Below, piece after piece: positions 14,853 through 24,429 of a stretch of 64,000 nt of DNA. The position numbers and the translations under genes were made by a program. Position 1 is the stretch's first letter. The number at the start of each line of letters is the position of its first letter. A model generated the notes under the pieces. It was not told the DNA's origin. It did not search any database and was given only the letters and a program-made list of their open reading frames with translations. Source of the DNA: Dactylosporangium sp. AC04546 (GTDB taxonomy: Bacteria > Actinomycetota > Actinomycetes > Mycobacteriales > Micromonosporaceae). The stretch is taken from NCBI RefSeq assembly GCF_022095675.1, contig NZ_JAHYSG010000001.1, positions 303,711 through 367,710 of the forward strand, read 5' to 3'.

Positions 14853-16463
14853 ATGGCGGGTTCGCCGGGGCGCCGGATCGGTCCCCTGTCGGAGTGGACG
14901 GCCGAACCGGCGGGTGAGGTCATCGACGAGTCGGTGCCGCAGGTGCTGGCGCGGCAGGTCGCCGCGCACGGGGACCGCCCGGCGGTGTACTGGCCGGACG
15001 GTGACGGCCTGGCCAGCCTGACCTACGCCGAGCTGGGCGCGGCGGCCGAGCGGCTGGCGCGAGCGCTGGCCGGCGTGGCGGAACCCGGCGACCGGGTCGC
15101 GGTGTGGTCGTGCAACGCCCTGCCGTACGTGATCCTGGAGTACGCGACGGCCATGGCCGGGCTGGTGCTGGTGCCGTTCAACACCGCCTGGACCGACGCG
15201 GAGGCCCGGCACGCGGTGGGGCTGACCCGGCCGGTGATGCTGTTCGCCGGCGCCACGCATGCCGGCGAGCCGCTGCTGCCGCGGGCGTCCGCGCTCGGCG
15301 GCGACGGGGCGGTGGCGGTCGCCGACCTCGGGGACCTCGACGGCTGGGCGGCCACCACGGCACCCGGCGCGCTGCCGGCCGTGTCGTCCGGCGACCCGTT
15401 CCTCATCCAGTTCACCTCGGGCACGACCGGCCGGTCGAAAGGCTCGGTGCTCACCCACCGCGCCGCGCTCAACGGCGCGCTCCAGCGCAACCGGCACGAC
15501 GTCCGTGCCGAGCCCGACCTCTACCTCAACCCCGTGCCGTACCACCACATCGGCGGATCCTGCTTCGTGATCCTCGGCGGTCTCGTCGACGCCGGCGCGT
15601 TCGTCGTGATGGAGCGCTGGGACCCGGCGGTCGTGCTGCGCCTGCTCGGCCTCGGCGTCATCAAGCGGATCGGCGGCGTGCCGACCATGCTCGTGGACAT
15701 CCTGGCCAAGCTCGGCGACGCCGCGCGCGACGTGGGGCTCGAGTCCGTGTCGCTCGGCGGCGCCACCGTCACCCAGCACCTGGTGAACCTCGTGCAGGAC
15801 GTCCTCGGCGTGCCGGTGCTCATCGGCTACGGGCAGTCCGAGTGCCCGCTGATCACCTCGACGCACATCGCCGACGACCCCGCCACCATCGGTGGTACCC
15901 TCGGCCGCCCGCTGCCGGCTGCCGACGTGCGCATCGCCGACCCGGAGACCGGCGCGGTGGTGCCGATCGGCACGCCGGGCGAGATCCTCGTGCGGGCGCC
16001 GTACATGATGGCCGGCTACTGGGGCATGCCGGAGCAGACCGCCGCGACGATGACCGCGGACGGCTTCCTGCGCACCGGCGACCTCGGCGAGATGGACGAG
16101 TCCGGCTACCTGACCTTCCGCGGCCGCTCCCGGGACGTGATCATCCGCGGCGGCGAGAACGTGTACCCGGCCGAGGTCGAGGAGATCCTCCTGGAGCACC
16201 CCGGCGTCGCCGCGGCGGTCCTGGTCGGCCTCGACGACGAGCGGCTGGGCGAGCGGGTCGCCGGGGTGGTCGTGCGCTCTCCGGGCAGCACGGTCGGCGG
16301 CGAGGAGCTGACCGCGTTCCTGACCGGCCGGCTGGCCCGCTTCAAGATCCCGGTCGTGTGGCGGTTCGTGCCGTCGCTGCCGATGACCGCCTCGGGGAAG
16401 GTCCGCCGGTTCGTCGTGCGGGACGAGACCAACGCCGAGGTCGCCGCCGCGGCGCCGGCGTGA
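14853..16463 (+). CDS. Acyl-CoA ligase (AMP-binding), paralogue of 37989-39611
   Basis: 536-residue acyl-CoA synthetase. P-loop FTSGTTGRSKG, the adenosine-binding YGQSE, the hinge GRSRDVIIRGGENVYP and the A10 lysine in LPMTASGKVRRF are all intact, so it should be active. It begins with GRRIGPLSEWTA, a segment shared word for word with the ligase at 37989; the two are clear paralogues along their whole length. ATG at 14853 is preceded by GGAGGTGGAG. The following oxidoreductase overlaps its stop (GTGA). Substrate unknown; in the regulon it probably activates either the parent acid or a ring-opened intermediate. Confidence 0.92.
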   Translation: MAGSPGRRIGPLSEWTAEPAGEVIDESVPQVLARQVAAHGDRPAVYWPDGDGLASLTYAELGAAAERLARALAGVAEPGDRVAVWSCNALPYVILEYATAMAGLVLVPFNTAWTDAEARHAVGLTRPVMLFAGATHAGEPLLPRASALGGDGAVAVADLGDLDGWAATTAPGALPAVSSGDPFLIQFTSGTTGRSKGSVLTHRAALNGALQRNRHDVRAEPDLYLNPVPYHHIGGSCFVILGGLVDAGAFVVMERWDPAVVLRLLGLGVIKRIGGVPTMLVDILAKLGDAARDVGLESVSLGGATVTQHLVNLVQDVLGVPVLIGYGQSECPLITSTHIADDPATIGGTLGRPLPAADVRIADPETGAVVPIGTPGEILVRAPYMMAGYWGMPEQTAATMTADGFLRTGDLGEMDESGYLTFRGRSRDVIIRGGENVYPAEVEEILLEHPGVAAAVLVGLDDERLGERVAGVVVRSPGSTVGGEELTAFLTGRLARFKIPVVWRFVPSLPMTASGKVRRFVVRDETNAEVAAAAPA

Positions 16464-17389
16464 GAGCCCTCGTCGTCACGTCGCTCGACGGGCCGGGTGC
16501 GCTGGCACTGCGGGACGTGCCGCGGCCGGTGCCCGCCCCCGGCGAGGTGACCATCCGGGTGCACGCCGCGGGGGTGGGGCGAGCGCCGTCCGGGTGGGTG
16601 CCGTCCGCGCCCCCGTTCGTGCTCGGGGCGGCGGTAGCCGGAACCGTGCTCGCCGCGCCGCCCGGCAGTGGCCGCGCGCCCGGCGACCGGGTGCTGGCGT
16701 TCTGCCCGACCGGGGGCGCCGGGGAGGTCGCGGTCGCGCGCGCCGCCCATACCGTGGAGCTGCCGGCGCGACTGACCTTCGAGCAGGGGGCGGCCTCGCT
16801 GGTGCCGTACCTGTCGGCGTACTTCGCCGTGGTGGAGCGCGGCCGCCTGGCGGCCGGTGAGTCCGTTCTCGTCCGGGGCGCCGGCGGCTTCTGTTCCGCC
16901 GCGCTGCGGGTCGCGCGGGCGTCAGGCGCCGGACGGATCGTGGGTGCCGGTGAGCCCTCCGGGGACGCCGGCGTCGAACGGGTGCCGATCGACGGATTCC
17001 GGGACGCGGTGCGCTCGGTCGGTGCGGTGGACCTGGTCGTGGACTCCACCGGAGGCGACGGGTTCGTCGACGCACTGCGCTGCCTGGCCGTCGAGGGGCG
17101 GGCCGTGCTCGCCGGCGGCTCGCCCGGCGAGATCCGGGTGAACCGGCTGCTGCTGAACAACATCGAGGTCGTCGGCGCCGCCTGGGAGGACTGGGTGTGC
17201 GGCGGCGACGGGCGCCTGGCCGGCGAGTGGTCGGCCATCGGCGGGGAGCTGGCCCGCGGGTCCCTCGCGCCGATCGCCGGGCGCGTCCTGCCGCTGGACG
17301 ACGGGACACCGGCCGCCCTGGACCTGGGGCGGCCCGGACCCGATGCCGTGATCCGGATCGACGCTGAAACCAACCCACCAGTTGGTTGA
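16460..17389 (+). CDS. MDR family oxidoreductase, divergent
   Basis: 309-residue medium-chain dehydrogenase/reductase. The N-terminal GroES-like part (VRALVVTSLDGPGALALRD) and the nucleotide site VRGAGGFCSAALRVA are recognisable; no zinc ligands are seen. The usual AxGGxG is changed to GAGGFC, so cofactor binding may be unusual. The GTG start at 16460 overlaps the stop of the ligase. The stop codon (17387-17389) is part of the next operator. It probably works with the ligase product, for example reducing a double bond; that is inference from position. Confidence 0.85.
   Translation: MRALVVTSLDGPGALALRDVPRPVPAPGEVTIRVHAAGVGRAPSGWVPSAPPFVLGAAVAGTVLAAPPGSGRAPGDRVLAFCPTGGAGEVAVARAAHTVELPARLTFEQGAASLVPYLSAYFAVVERGRLAAGESVLVRGAGGFCSAALRVARASGAGRIVGAGEPSGDAGVERVPIDGFRDAVRSVGAVDLVVDSTGGDGFVDALRCLAVEGRAVLAGGSPGEIRVNRLLLNNIEVVGAAWEDWVCGGDGRLAGEWSAIGGELARGSLAPIAGRVLPLDDGTPAALDLGRPGPDAVIRIDAETNPPVG
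17374..17389. promoter_or_regulatory. CCAACCR-NN-YGGTTGG operator before hyuA, containing a stop codon
   Basis: CCCACCAGTTGGTTGA deviates at position 2 and the last base from the palindrome. Its final TGA is the stop of the preceding oxidoreductase gene. TATCCG follows as a possible -10 element, 60 bp before hyuA. Confidence 0.7.
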
Positions 17390-17454
17390 TATCCGGTTTC
17401 GGCGGCGTTACGGTGGGAGACCTTCCAGGCCCGATGATGTGAGGTGGGCGACAC

Positions 17455-19530
17455 ATGGCCATCGTTGAGAGAGACGGATCGGTGTGCGTCGGCGTGGACG
17501 TCGGTGGCACCTTCACGGACGTGGTGCTCAGCGACGGGTACCGGGTCTGGAGCGCCAAGGCGCCGACGACCCCGGGCGCGCTCGGCCGCGGCGTGCTCGA
17601 CGCCTGCCGCCTCGTCGCCGAGCGGGCCGGCACGACGCTGGAGGAGCTGCTGCCGAAGGTCACGCGCTTCGGGCTGGGCACGACCGCGGTCACGAACACG
17701 ATCGCCGCCCGCACCGGGCTGGACGTCGGGCTCATCACGACCCGGGGCTTCGAGGATCTCGTCCCGATCGCCCGCGGCAAGCGGGTGCCGAGCGACGGCT
17801 GGTTGCTGCCGCCCGCGGCGCTGGTCGACCGGGAGCGCATCCTGGGCGTTCCCGAGCGGGTGGACCGGCACGGCGCGGTCCTGGTCGAACTCGACCGGGA
17901 GCGGGTCCGCGAGGCCGGCCGGGAGCTGGTGGAGCACCGGGGCGCGCGGTCGCTGGCGGTGTCGTTCCTGTGGTCGTTCCTGAACGACGCGAACGAGCGC
18001 GCGGCCGTGGCGGAGCTCGCGGAGCTCTTTCCCGGTGTGCCCGTCATGTCGGGAGCGGACCTGCTGCCGGTCATCCGCGAGTACGAGCGCACGCAGTTCG
18101 CGTTGCTCAACGCCTACACGGCGGGCTCGCTCGACGGTGTGGTCGAGCTCGCCGACGAGCTCGAGCGGCTCGGCCTACGCCGGCCTCCGCTGCTCGTGCA
18201 CTCGGGCGCGGGGTCGATCTCGGTCGGTGAGGGCCGCCGGATGCCGGCGCTGCTGGCGGAGTCGGGGCCGGCGGCCGGGGTGGTCGCCGCCCTGGAGGTC
18301 TGCCGCTCGGCCGGCATCACCGACGCCGTCACCGGCGACGTCGGCGGCACGTCGTTCGACCTGTCCTTCATCTCCGGCGGGGAGGCCGGTCGTCGCAGCA
18401 ACGGCGAGCTGATGGGCATCTGGACGGCCATGCCGATGGTCGACATCGACTCGGTCGGGGCCGGCGGCGGCTCGATCGCCTGGGTCGACAGTCTCGGGAT
18501 CCTCCGGGTAGGCCCGCGCTCGGCCGGTGCGGAGCCGGGGCCGGCGTGCTACGGCCGCGGCGGCACCGAGGCGACGGTGACCGACGCCCTGGTCGTGCTC
18601 GGCTACATCGACCCGGACAACTTCCTCGGCGGCGCGATGGTGCTCGACGCCGAGGCCGCCCGATCGGCCTGCACGCGCGTCGGCGAGCAGCTCGGGCTGG
18701 ACCGCACCGACGCGGCCTGGGGCATCTGGGAGGTGGCGCTGGCCAGCATGGCGCGCGCCCTGCGTGCCCGCTTCGCCGAGCGCGGCGTCGACCCGCGGAC
18801 GTTCGCGATGCTCAGCATGGGCGGCTGCGGGGCGCTGTTCGGCGCCGCGCTGGCGCGGGATCTCGGCATCCGCCGGGTGCTGGTCCCCGATCTCGCCTCG
18901 GTGCTGTCCGCCTTCGGTGCGGCGGCCTCGCAGGTGCGGCGCGAGCGCAGCCGTTCGGTCGGCGCGCTGCTCCCGGTCGATCCGGGGCTGCTCGGCGGCG
19001 TCGTCGAGGAGCTGACCCGGGCCGTCCGCGACGACCTGGCGGCCGACGGCGTGGCGCCGGGCGACATCACCGTCGAGCTCGCCGCCGACCTGCGGTTCCA
19101 CCGTCAGACCTTCGAGTTGCCGGTCGTCTGGGACGACGGGCTCGACGAGGCGGCCCAGCTCCGTCGGCGTGACCGGTTCCTCGACGACTACACCGCGCGG
19201 TACGGCAAGGGCGCGATCGTCGCCGGGGCTCCGGTGGAGCTCGTGACCGTACGGGCGGTCGGGCTCGGCCGGACGGCCCGGGCCAGGCTGACCCGGGCGG
19301 AGCCGGCACCCGCGACCGGGGACCCGCGCATCCTGGGCAGCCGGCCGGTGTATCTCGGCCGGTCGTCCGAGCCGGTGAAGGTGCCGGTGTACGACCGCGC
19401 GGACCTTCGGCCCGGTCAGCAGATCACCGGCCCCGCACTGATCGACGCCGCGGACACGACGAGCTGGGTCCCGCCGGGCGCCGGCGCGCGCCTGGACGAG
19501 TTCCTCACCCTCGAGATGGAGCTGTCATGA
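17455..19530 (+). CDS. hyuA: HyuA-type protein: N-methylhydantoinase A / acetone carboxylase beta-like
   Basis: 691-residue member of the hydantoinase A/oxoprolinase family, which binds ATP in an ASKHA (actin-like) fold. The phosphate-1 loop VGVDVGGTFTD (13-23), GDVGGTSFDLSF and the SVGAGGGS / AGAEPGPACYGRGG segments are typical. Known relatives hydrolyse hydantoins or 5-oxoproline, or form the ATP-hydrolysing subunit of acetone and acetophenone carboxylases. The partner HyuB gene overlaps by 4 bp (ATGA), so a HyuAB complex is expected. In a CoA-ester pathway a ketone carboxylase is the more attractive idea than a hydantoinase, but this is inference. It is placed directly behind a cluster operator. 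Confidence 0.92.
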   Translation: MAIVERDGSVCVGVDVGGTFTDVVLSDGYRVWSAKAPTTPGALGRGVLDACRLVAERAGTTLEELLPKVTRFGLGTTAVTNTIAARTGLDVGLITTRGFEDLVPIARGKRVPSDGWLLPPAALVDRERILGVPERVDRHGAVLVELDRERVREAGRELVEHRGARSLAVSFLWSFLNDANERAAVAELAELFPGVPVMSGADLLPVIREYERTQFALLNAYTAGSLDGVVELADELERLGLRRPPLLVHSGAGSISVGEGRRMPALLAESGPAAGVVAALEVCRSAGITDAVTGDVGGTSFDLSFISGGEAGRRSNGELMGIWTAMPMVDIDSVGAGGGSIAWVDSLGILRVGPRSAGAEPGPACYGRGGTEATVTDALVVLGYIDPDNFLGGAMVLDAEAARSACTRVGEQLGLDRTDAAWGIWEVALASMARALRARFAERGVDPRTFAMLSMGGCGALFGAALARDLGIRRVLVPDLASVLSAFGAAASQVRRERSRSVGALLPVDPGLLGGVVEELTRAVRDDLAADGVAPGDITVELAADLRFHRQTFELPVVWDDGLDEAAQLRRRDRFLDDYTARYGKGAIVAGAPVELVTVRAVGLGRTARARLTRAEPAPATGDPRILGSRPVYLGRSSEPVKVPVYDRADLRPGQQITGPALIDAADTTSWVPPGAGARLDEFLTLEMELS

Positions 19531-21626
19531 CGAGCACCGGCCCCGACCCGATCGGACTGCAGGTCCTGCGCTCCCGCCTGCAGGCCGTCGCCGAAGAGGG
19601 CGCCATCACCATCGAGCGCACCGCGATCAGCCCGATCATCTCCGAGTCGCGCGACTACTCCTGCACGCTGCTGGAGGCGAACGGGGACCTGATCGTCGCC
19701 GGCGGCGCGATCAGCCACCACTTCGGCATCTGCGGCCACGCCGTGCGGGCGACCCTGGCGACGCACGGCGACTCGGTGGCGCCCGGCGACGTCTTCTTCT
19801 GCAACGACCCGCACAACGGCGGCGGCCTGCACGCCCAGGACGTCGTCGTCCAGCTTCCGGTGTTCGTCGACGGCGAGCTGGTGGCGTGGGTGGCCAACTC
19901 CGGGCACATGCTCGACATGGGCGGCATGGTCTTCGGGTCCTGGTCGCCCGACGCCACCGACTGCTACCAGGAGGCGCTGCGCCTGCCGCCCGTGCGGCTG
20001 TTCCGGCAGGGTGAGGAGCAGACCGACGTCTGGCAGATCATCCGCACCAACGTGCGGGTGCCGGACGTGGTGGAGATGGACCTGCGCGGCCTGGTGGCCG
20101 GCTGCGAGGTCGCGCGGGACAAGCTCGTCGGTATCGCGCGGGTCATGGGCCGGGAGCACCTGCTCGACGGCATCGGCGAACTGCGCCGCCGCGCCGAGCA
20201 CGAGATGCGCCGGCGCATCACGCAGCTCGCCGATGGCGTGTACCGCTACACCGGCTGGACCGAGTGGCACGACGAGCGCTACGAGATCCCGTGCACGATG
20301 ACGGTCGCGGGCGACACGCTGCACTTCGACTTCTCCGGCGCACCCGGGCAGACCAACCACTTCTTCAACACCAAGCCGCACATCATCACCGCGCAGATCG
20401 TCGGCGACGGCTCGGACGTGCTCACCCACGACATCCCGCTCAGCCAGGGCATGTTCAACCCGGTCACGGTGCACTGCCCGGCCAACTCGATCGTCAACAG
20501 CAATCCGCCGGCGCCGGTCGCATCCGCGCACATCGACGTCTCGCTGACCGCGAGCATGGCGGCCCACCAGTGCATCATGCTGGCGGTCGCCGCCGGGTCC
20601 AGCGACGTGGCGCGGCTGCTGACCGGTCCGGTGGCGCCCAGCGCGATGGCGATCCAGACCTGGGCCTACACCACGCCGCAGGGGTACCCGGACGGGTGGA
20701 TGATGCTCGACGGGGCGATGGCCGGCACCGCGGCCGCCTACGACCGCGACGGCACCGACCTGTGCAACTTCATCGTGGCCCGCAAGCCGATCCTCGAGGC
20801 CATCGACGTCGAGATGCTCGAGGCGTGGTACCCGGTCCTGGTCGACTTCAAGCGGATCCGTCCGGGGGCCTTCGGCGCCGGCCGCTTCCGCGGGGGATCG
20901 GGCTGCAACATGCGGTTCGGCCCGTACGGCGTCGACGCCGTCGTCGGCCAGCTCCTCGCCGTCCGTGAGCACCTGCCGCCGAACGGCTCCGGCGGGGGCC
21001 GGCCCGGCTCGGTGAGCGAGTTCGTGCTGCGGTCGGGCGCCGGCGAGGAGCGCGCCCTGCCGGGCAAGAGCGGTGCGGTGGTGGTGTCGGCGGGGGAGTC
21101 CATCGAGTTCCGGATCGGCTCGGCCGGTGGGCACGGCGACCCGCTCGATCGCGACCCGGACGCGGTGGCCCGCGACGTCCGGCTGACGCGGCTCACCGAG
21201 GCCGAAGCGCTGTCGGTGTACGGCGTGGCGATCGTGGACGGCGCGATCGACGCCGACCGCACCGCCCGGACCCGCGCGACGCTGCTGCGGGAGCGCCTGG
21301 CCGCGGCACGCCCGCCGTCCCGGCCCCGGTCGGCGCCGGCGAACGAGGGCGACCGGGAACAGCCGGCGCAGACCATCTACCCGGGCGTCGACCAGCGGGG
21401 CGGCACAGCGTTCGCGCGGTCGAGCGGGGCGGTGCTCGCCCACGCGCCCGACGTGTGGACCGACGGCTGCCCGGTGCTGGAGCAACCGCTGGACGGCGCG
21501 GTCGTCGAGCGCAGCTACCTGGACCCCGTCACCGGGCGCCTGCTGCTCGTGGAGGCGGTGCCAGCCGACGCGGCGTGCTCGGTGGTGAGCAACCCGCGTC
21601 GCTGGACCGAGGCCGCACCGGCCTGA
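19527..21626 (+). CDS. hyuB: HyuB-type protein with C-terminal extension: N-methylhydantoinase B / acetone carboxylase alpha-like
   Basis: 699-residue hydantoinase B/oxoprolinase protein, partner of HyuA. The family signature appears as FFCNDPHNGGGLHAQDV in the N-terminal part and RPGAFGAGRFRGGSG / SAGGHGDP in the C-terminal part. The body ends near residue 595; about 105 residues follow that ordinary HyuB proteins do not need. This tail contains IYPG and DPVTGRLLLVEAVP, which recalls by eye the C-terminal half of the acetone-carboxylase gamma subunit (IYPG..., LEVEAVPPG). If true, alpha and gamma functions are fused, supporting a carboxylase. No separate gamma gene is seen nearby. Confidence 0.92.
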   Translation: MTSTGPDPIGLQVLRSRLQAVAEEGAITIERTAISPIISESRDYSCTLLEANGDLIVAGGAISHHFGICGHAVRATLATHGDSVAPGDVFFCNDPHNGGGLHAQDVVVQLPVFVDGELVAWVANSGHMLDMGGMVFGSWSPDATDCYQEALRLPPVRLFRQGEEQTDVWQIIRTNVRVPDVVEMDLRGLVAGCEVARDKLVGIARVMGREHLLDGIGELRRRAEHEMRRRITQLADGVYRYTGWTEWHDERYEIPCTMTVAGDTLHFDFSGAPGQTNHFFNTKPHIITAQIVGDGSDVLTHDIPLSQGMFNPVTVHCPANSIVNSNPPAPVASAHIDVSLTASMAAHQCIMLAVAAGSSDVARLLTGPVAPSAMAIQTWAYTTPQGYPDGWMMLDGAMAGTAAAYDRDGTDLCNFIVARKPILEAIDVEMLEAWYPVLVDFKRIRPGAFGAGRFRGGSGCNMRFGPYGVDAVVGQLLAVREHLPPNGSGGGRPGSVSEFVLRSGAGEERALPGKSGAVVVSAGESIEFRIGSAGGHGDPLDRDPDAVARDVRLTRLTEAEALSVYGVAIVDGAIDADRTARTRATLLRERLAAARPPSRPRSAPANEGDREQPAQTIYPGVDQRGGTAFARSSGAVLAHAPDVWTDGCPVLEQPLDGAVVERSYLDPVTGRLLLVEAVPADAACSVVSNPRRWTEAAPA

Positions 21627-21666
21627 CCGCCCGTTGTCAACGCATCGGAAGAGAGGAAGGTTCACC

Positions 21667-23256
21667 GTGTCCAACGATGACCCGGCAACGGTCTTCGGGC
21701 ACCTGACGGCCCGGCTCGAGAACGACCCGGACCGCCACCTCGCCGCGTGCGGCGGGGACTGGCGCACCGTCGGTGTCGTGCACGACCGGGCGCTTCGCCT
21801 CGCCGCGGGGCTGCACGGGCTCGGCGTACGCCCGGGCGACCGGGTCGCGTCGATGATGCCCAACCGCGACGAGGCGGTCGAGCTGTTCTTCGCCTGCGCC
21901 GCGCTCGGTGCGATCCAGGTGCCGCTCAACGTCTTCCTCAAGGGCGAGTTCCTGCGCTACCAGCTCGGTGACGCCGACCCGAAGGTGGTCGTCGCCGACG
22001 GAGCGGCCCTGCCGCTCGTCGCCGACCTGCTCGGCACGCCGGACCTGGCGGGCACGACGCTGGTCGCGCTCGACGAGCCCGGCGCGGGCGCGGTGGCGTT
22101 CCAGGACCTCTTCGCCGACCCGGTCCGCGCGTGGCCGGACCCGACGCCCGACGACCTGGTCTGCGTGCTGTACACCTCGGGGACGACCGGCATGCCCAAG
22201 GGCTGCATGATCAACAATGGCTACCTGATGCACATGCCGAAGGCGCACATGATGCACGGCTGGTTCACCGCCGACGACACGTCGCTGTGCCCGCTGCCGC
22301 TGTACCACGGGTTCGCGATCAGCGCCCTCATGGACGCGGTGGTGGCCGGCTGCCGGGTCGCCTTCGACCCGGTCTACAGCGCCTCGGCGCTCATCAGCCG
22401 GGCCCGCGAGCTCGGCGCCACCCAGTTCTTCGGTGTCGGCGCGATGGCCGCCGCGCTGCTGGCCACCCCGGAGCAGCCCGGCGACACCGACCACCGCATC
22501 GAGCGGGCCATCTTCATCCCGCTCGCCCCACCGGTCCGTCGCCGGCTGCGGGAGCGCTTCGGCATCCACGCGATCGGCGAGGGCTACGGCCAGACCGAGG
22601 TGCTGCCCGCGACGATGGGCGACGGCCGGTCGGCCGGCGACGGCGACCGCACCAGCGCCGGGCGCGCGCTGCCGTGGCTCGACGTGCGGGTGGTCGACGA
22701 CGCCGACCGCGTGTTGCCGCAAGGGGCGACCGGCGAGGTCGTGGTGCGGCCGATGGAGCCGTACTCCATGTACGCCGGCTACTGGCGCAAGGAGCAGGCC
22801 ACGCTGCAGGCCTGGCAGAACCTCTGGCACCACACCGGTGACCTGGGGTTCTTCGACACCGACGGCGCGCTGTACTTCGTCGACCGCAAGAAGGACGCGC
22901 TGCGGCGCCGGGGCGAGAACGTCTCGTCGGTCGAGCTCGAGCTGGCCATCCTCAAGCACCCGGCGATCGCCGAGGTCGCCGTGCACGCGGTGCCCGCCGG
23001 GGTACGCGAGGACGAGATCAAGGCGTGTGTCGTGCTCAACGCCGGCGCGGAGCTCGGCCCGGCGGAGCTGTTCGAGTACTTCCGCCAGCACCTGCCCTAC
23101 TACGCGGTGCCGCGGTACGTGGAGTTCCTCGGCGAGCTGCCGAAGAACGCGGTCGCCCGGGTGCTCAAGCACCGGCTGCGCGACGAGTGGGACTCCCCGC
23201 AGACCGTGGACTTCCAGGCGCTCGGCCTGGTCATCGAGCGGAGTGCCCGCCGATGA
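21667..23256 (+). CDS. CaiC-like acyl-CoA ligase with Arg in place of the A10 lysine
   Basis: 529-residue AMP-binding protein closest in style to crotonobetaine/carnitine-CoA ligases. P-loop VLYTSGTTGMPKG, YGQTEVLPA and the hinge VDRKKDALRRRGENVSS are present. The C-terminal segment reads LPKNAVARVLKHRLR, so the A10 lysine of adenylate-forming enzymes is replaced by Arg. Its paralogue at 24430 has the same change. GTG at 21667 is preceded by AGAGGAAGG. It overlaps the following CoA-transferase/racemase gene by 4 bp. The domain with the lost lysine normally drives adenylation, so it may be slow, specialised, or use preformed adenylate. Confidence 0.9.
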   Translation: MSNDDPATVFGHLTARLENDPDRHLAACGGDWRTVGVVHDRALRLAAGLHGLGVRPGDRVASMMPNRDEAVELFFACAALGAIQVPLNVFLKGEFLRYQLGDADPKVVVADGAALPLVADLLGTPDLAGTTLVALDEPGAGAVAFQDLFADPVRAWPDPTPDDLVCVLYTSGTTGMPKGCMINNGYLMHMPKAHMMHGWFTADDTSLCPLPLYHGFAISALMDAVVAGCRVAFDPVYSASALISRARELGATQFFGVGAMAAALLATPEQPGDTDHRIERAIFIPLAPPVRRRLRERFGIHAIGEGYGQTEVLPATMGDGRSAGDGDRTSAGRALPWLDVRVVDDADRVLPQGATGEVVVRPMEPYSMYAGYWRKEQATLQAWQNLWHHTGDLGFFDTDGALYFVDRKKDALRRRGENVSSVELELAILKHPAIAEVAVHAVPAGVREDEIKACVVLNAGAELGPAELFEYFRQHLPYYAVPRYVEFLGELPKNAVARVLKHRLRDEWDSPQTVDFQALGLVIERSARR

Positions 23257-24404
23257 CCGGACCGCTGACCGGACCGCTGGCTGGGATCAGGGTCGTCGAG
23301 CTGCAGGGAATGGGCCCGGGGCCGTTCTGTGCCATGCTGCTCAGCGACTACGGCGCCGACGTGGTCCGGGTGGAGCGCACCGCCTCCGTCCAGGCCGCGG
23401 CCGGCCCGCCGGCTCCCGACGTGCTCGCCCGCGGCCGCCGGTCCGTGGGCATCGACCTGAAGACGCCCGGCGGGATCGACGCGCTGCTGCGCCTCGTCGA
23501 GCGGGCCGACGTGCTCATCGAGGGCTACCGCCCCGGCGTCACCGAACGGCTCGGGATCGGCCCGGACGTGTGCCTGGCCCGCAACCCGCGCCTCGTCTAC
23601 GGCCGGATCACCGGCTGGGGACAGGCCGGCCCCTACGCGCCGAACGCCGGGCACGACATCAACTACCTCGCGTTGTCGGGAGCGCTGTGGTCGATCGGCC
23701 GGGACGGCGAGGCCCCGGTGGCCCCGCTGACCTACGTCGGCGACTTCGGCGGCGGCGGCATGCTGCTGACGGTCGGCATCTGCGCCGCGCTGGCCGAGCG
23801 GGCGTCGTCCGGCCGCGGGCAGGTCGTGGACGCCGCCATGGTCGACGGCGCGGCCCTGCTCAACAGCTTCCTGTACGGCATGCGGGCGATGGGCCTGTGG
23901 GGCGGGGAGCGCGGCCGGAACATGCTCGACACCGGCGCGCCGTACTACGACACGTACGAGACGGCCGACGGCAGGTGGATCGCGGTCGGCGCGCTCGAAC
24001 CGCACTTCTACCGCAACCTGCTCGACGCCCTCGGCCTCGACGACCTGCCCCGCACACAGCCCGGCCCGGAGGGCTGGCCGGCGCTGCGGGCCCGGTTCGC
24101 CGCGGTGTTCCGCACGCGGACCCGCGACGAGTGGTCGGCCGCACTGGAGGCGGCCGAGGCGTGCTTCGCGCCGGTGCTGTCGCCCTGGGAGGCACCGGAG
24201 CACCCGCACAACGCGGTCCGCGAGACGTTCGTGGCCCACGACGGGCTGGTCCAGCCGGCGCCGGCGCCGCGGTTCAGCCGGACCCCGGCCCGGATCGCCG
24301 GCCCGGTGCCGTCGCCCGGCCAGCACACGGGCGAGGTGCTGGCCGAATGGGGCTTCGCCGCCGAGGACATCGAGAAGCTGCGCGCCGCGGGTGACATCGC
24401 ATGA
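23253..24404 (+). CDS. CaiB/BaiF family protein, alpha-methylacyl-CoA racemase-like
   Basis: 383-residue family III CoA-transferase fold. It opens PLAGIRVVELQGMGPGPF, the pattern of alpha-methylacyl-CoA racemases (Mcr/AMACR). His134 (GHDINYLALSG) and Asp164 (YVGDFGGGGM) are spaced 30 residues apart, exactly as the catalytic His126/Asp156 of mycobacterial MCR. AMACR interconverts the 2R and 2S methyl-branched acyl-CoAs, needed because acyl-CoA dehydrogenases accept only the 2S form; this is known for cholesterol and rubber side chains. It lies between the two CaiC-like ligases and overlaps the first, so all three are probably expressed together. A plain CoA-transferase role cannot be excluded. 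Confidence 0.9.
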   Translation: MTGPLTGPLAGIRVVELQGMGPGPFCAMLLSDYGADVVRVERTASVQAAAGPPAPDVLARGRRSVGIDLKTPGGIDALLRLVERADVLIEGYRPGVTERLGIGPDVCLARNPRLVYGRITGWGQAGPYAPNAGHDINYLALSGALWSIGRDGEAPVAPLTYVGDFGGGGMLLTVGICAALAERASSGRGQVVDAAMVDGAALLNSFLYGMRAMGLWGGERGRNMLDTGAPYYDTYETADGRWIAVGALEPHFYRNLLDALGLDDLPRTQPGPEGWPALRARFAAVFRTRTRDEWSAALEAAEACFAPVLSPWEAPEHPHNAVRETFVAHDGLVQPAPAPRFSRTPARIAGPVPSPGQHTGEVLAEWGFAAEDIEKLRAAGDIA

Positions 24405-24429
24405 CGGCGGCGCCGAGGAAGGAAGCACC

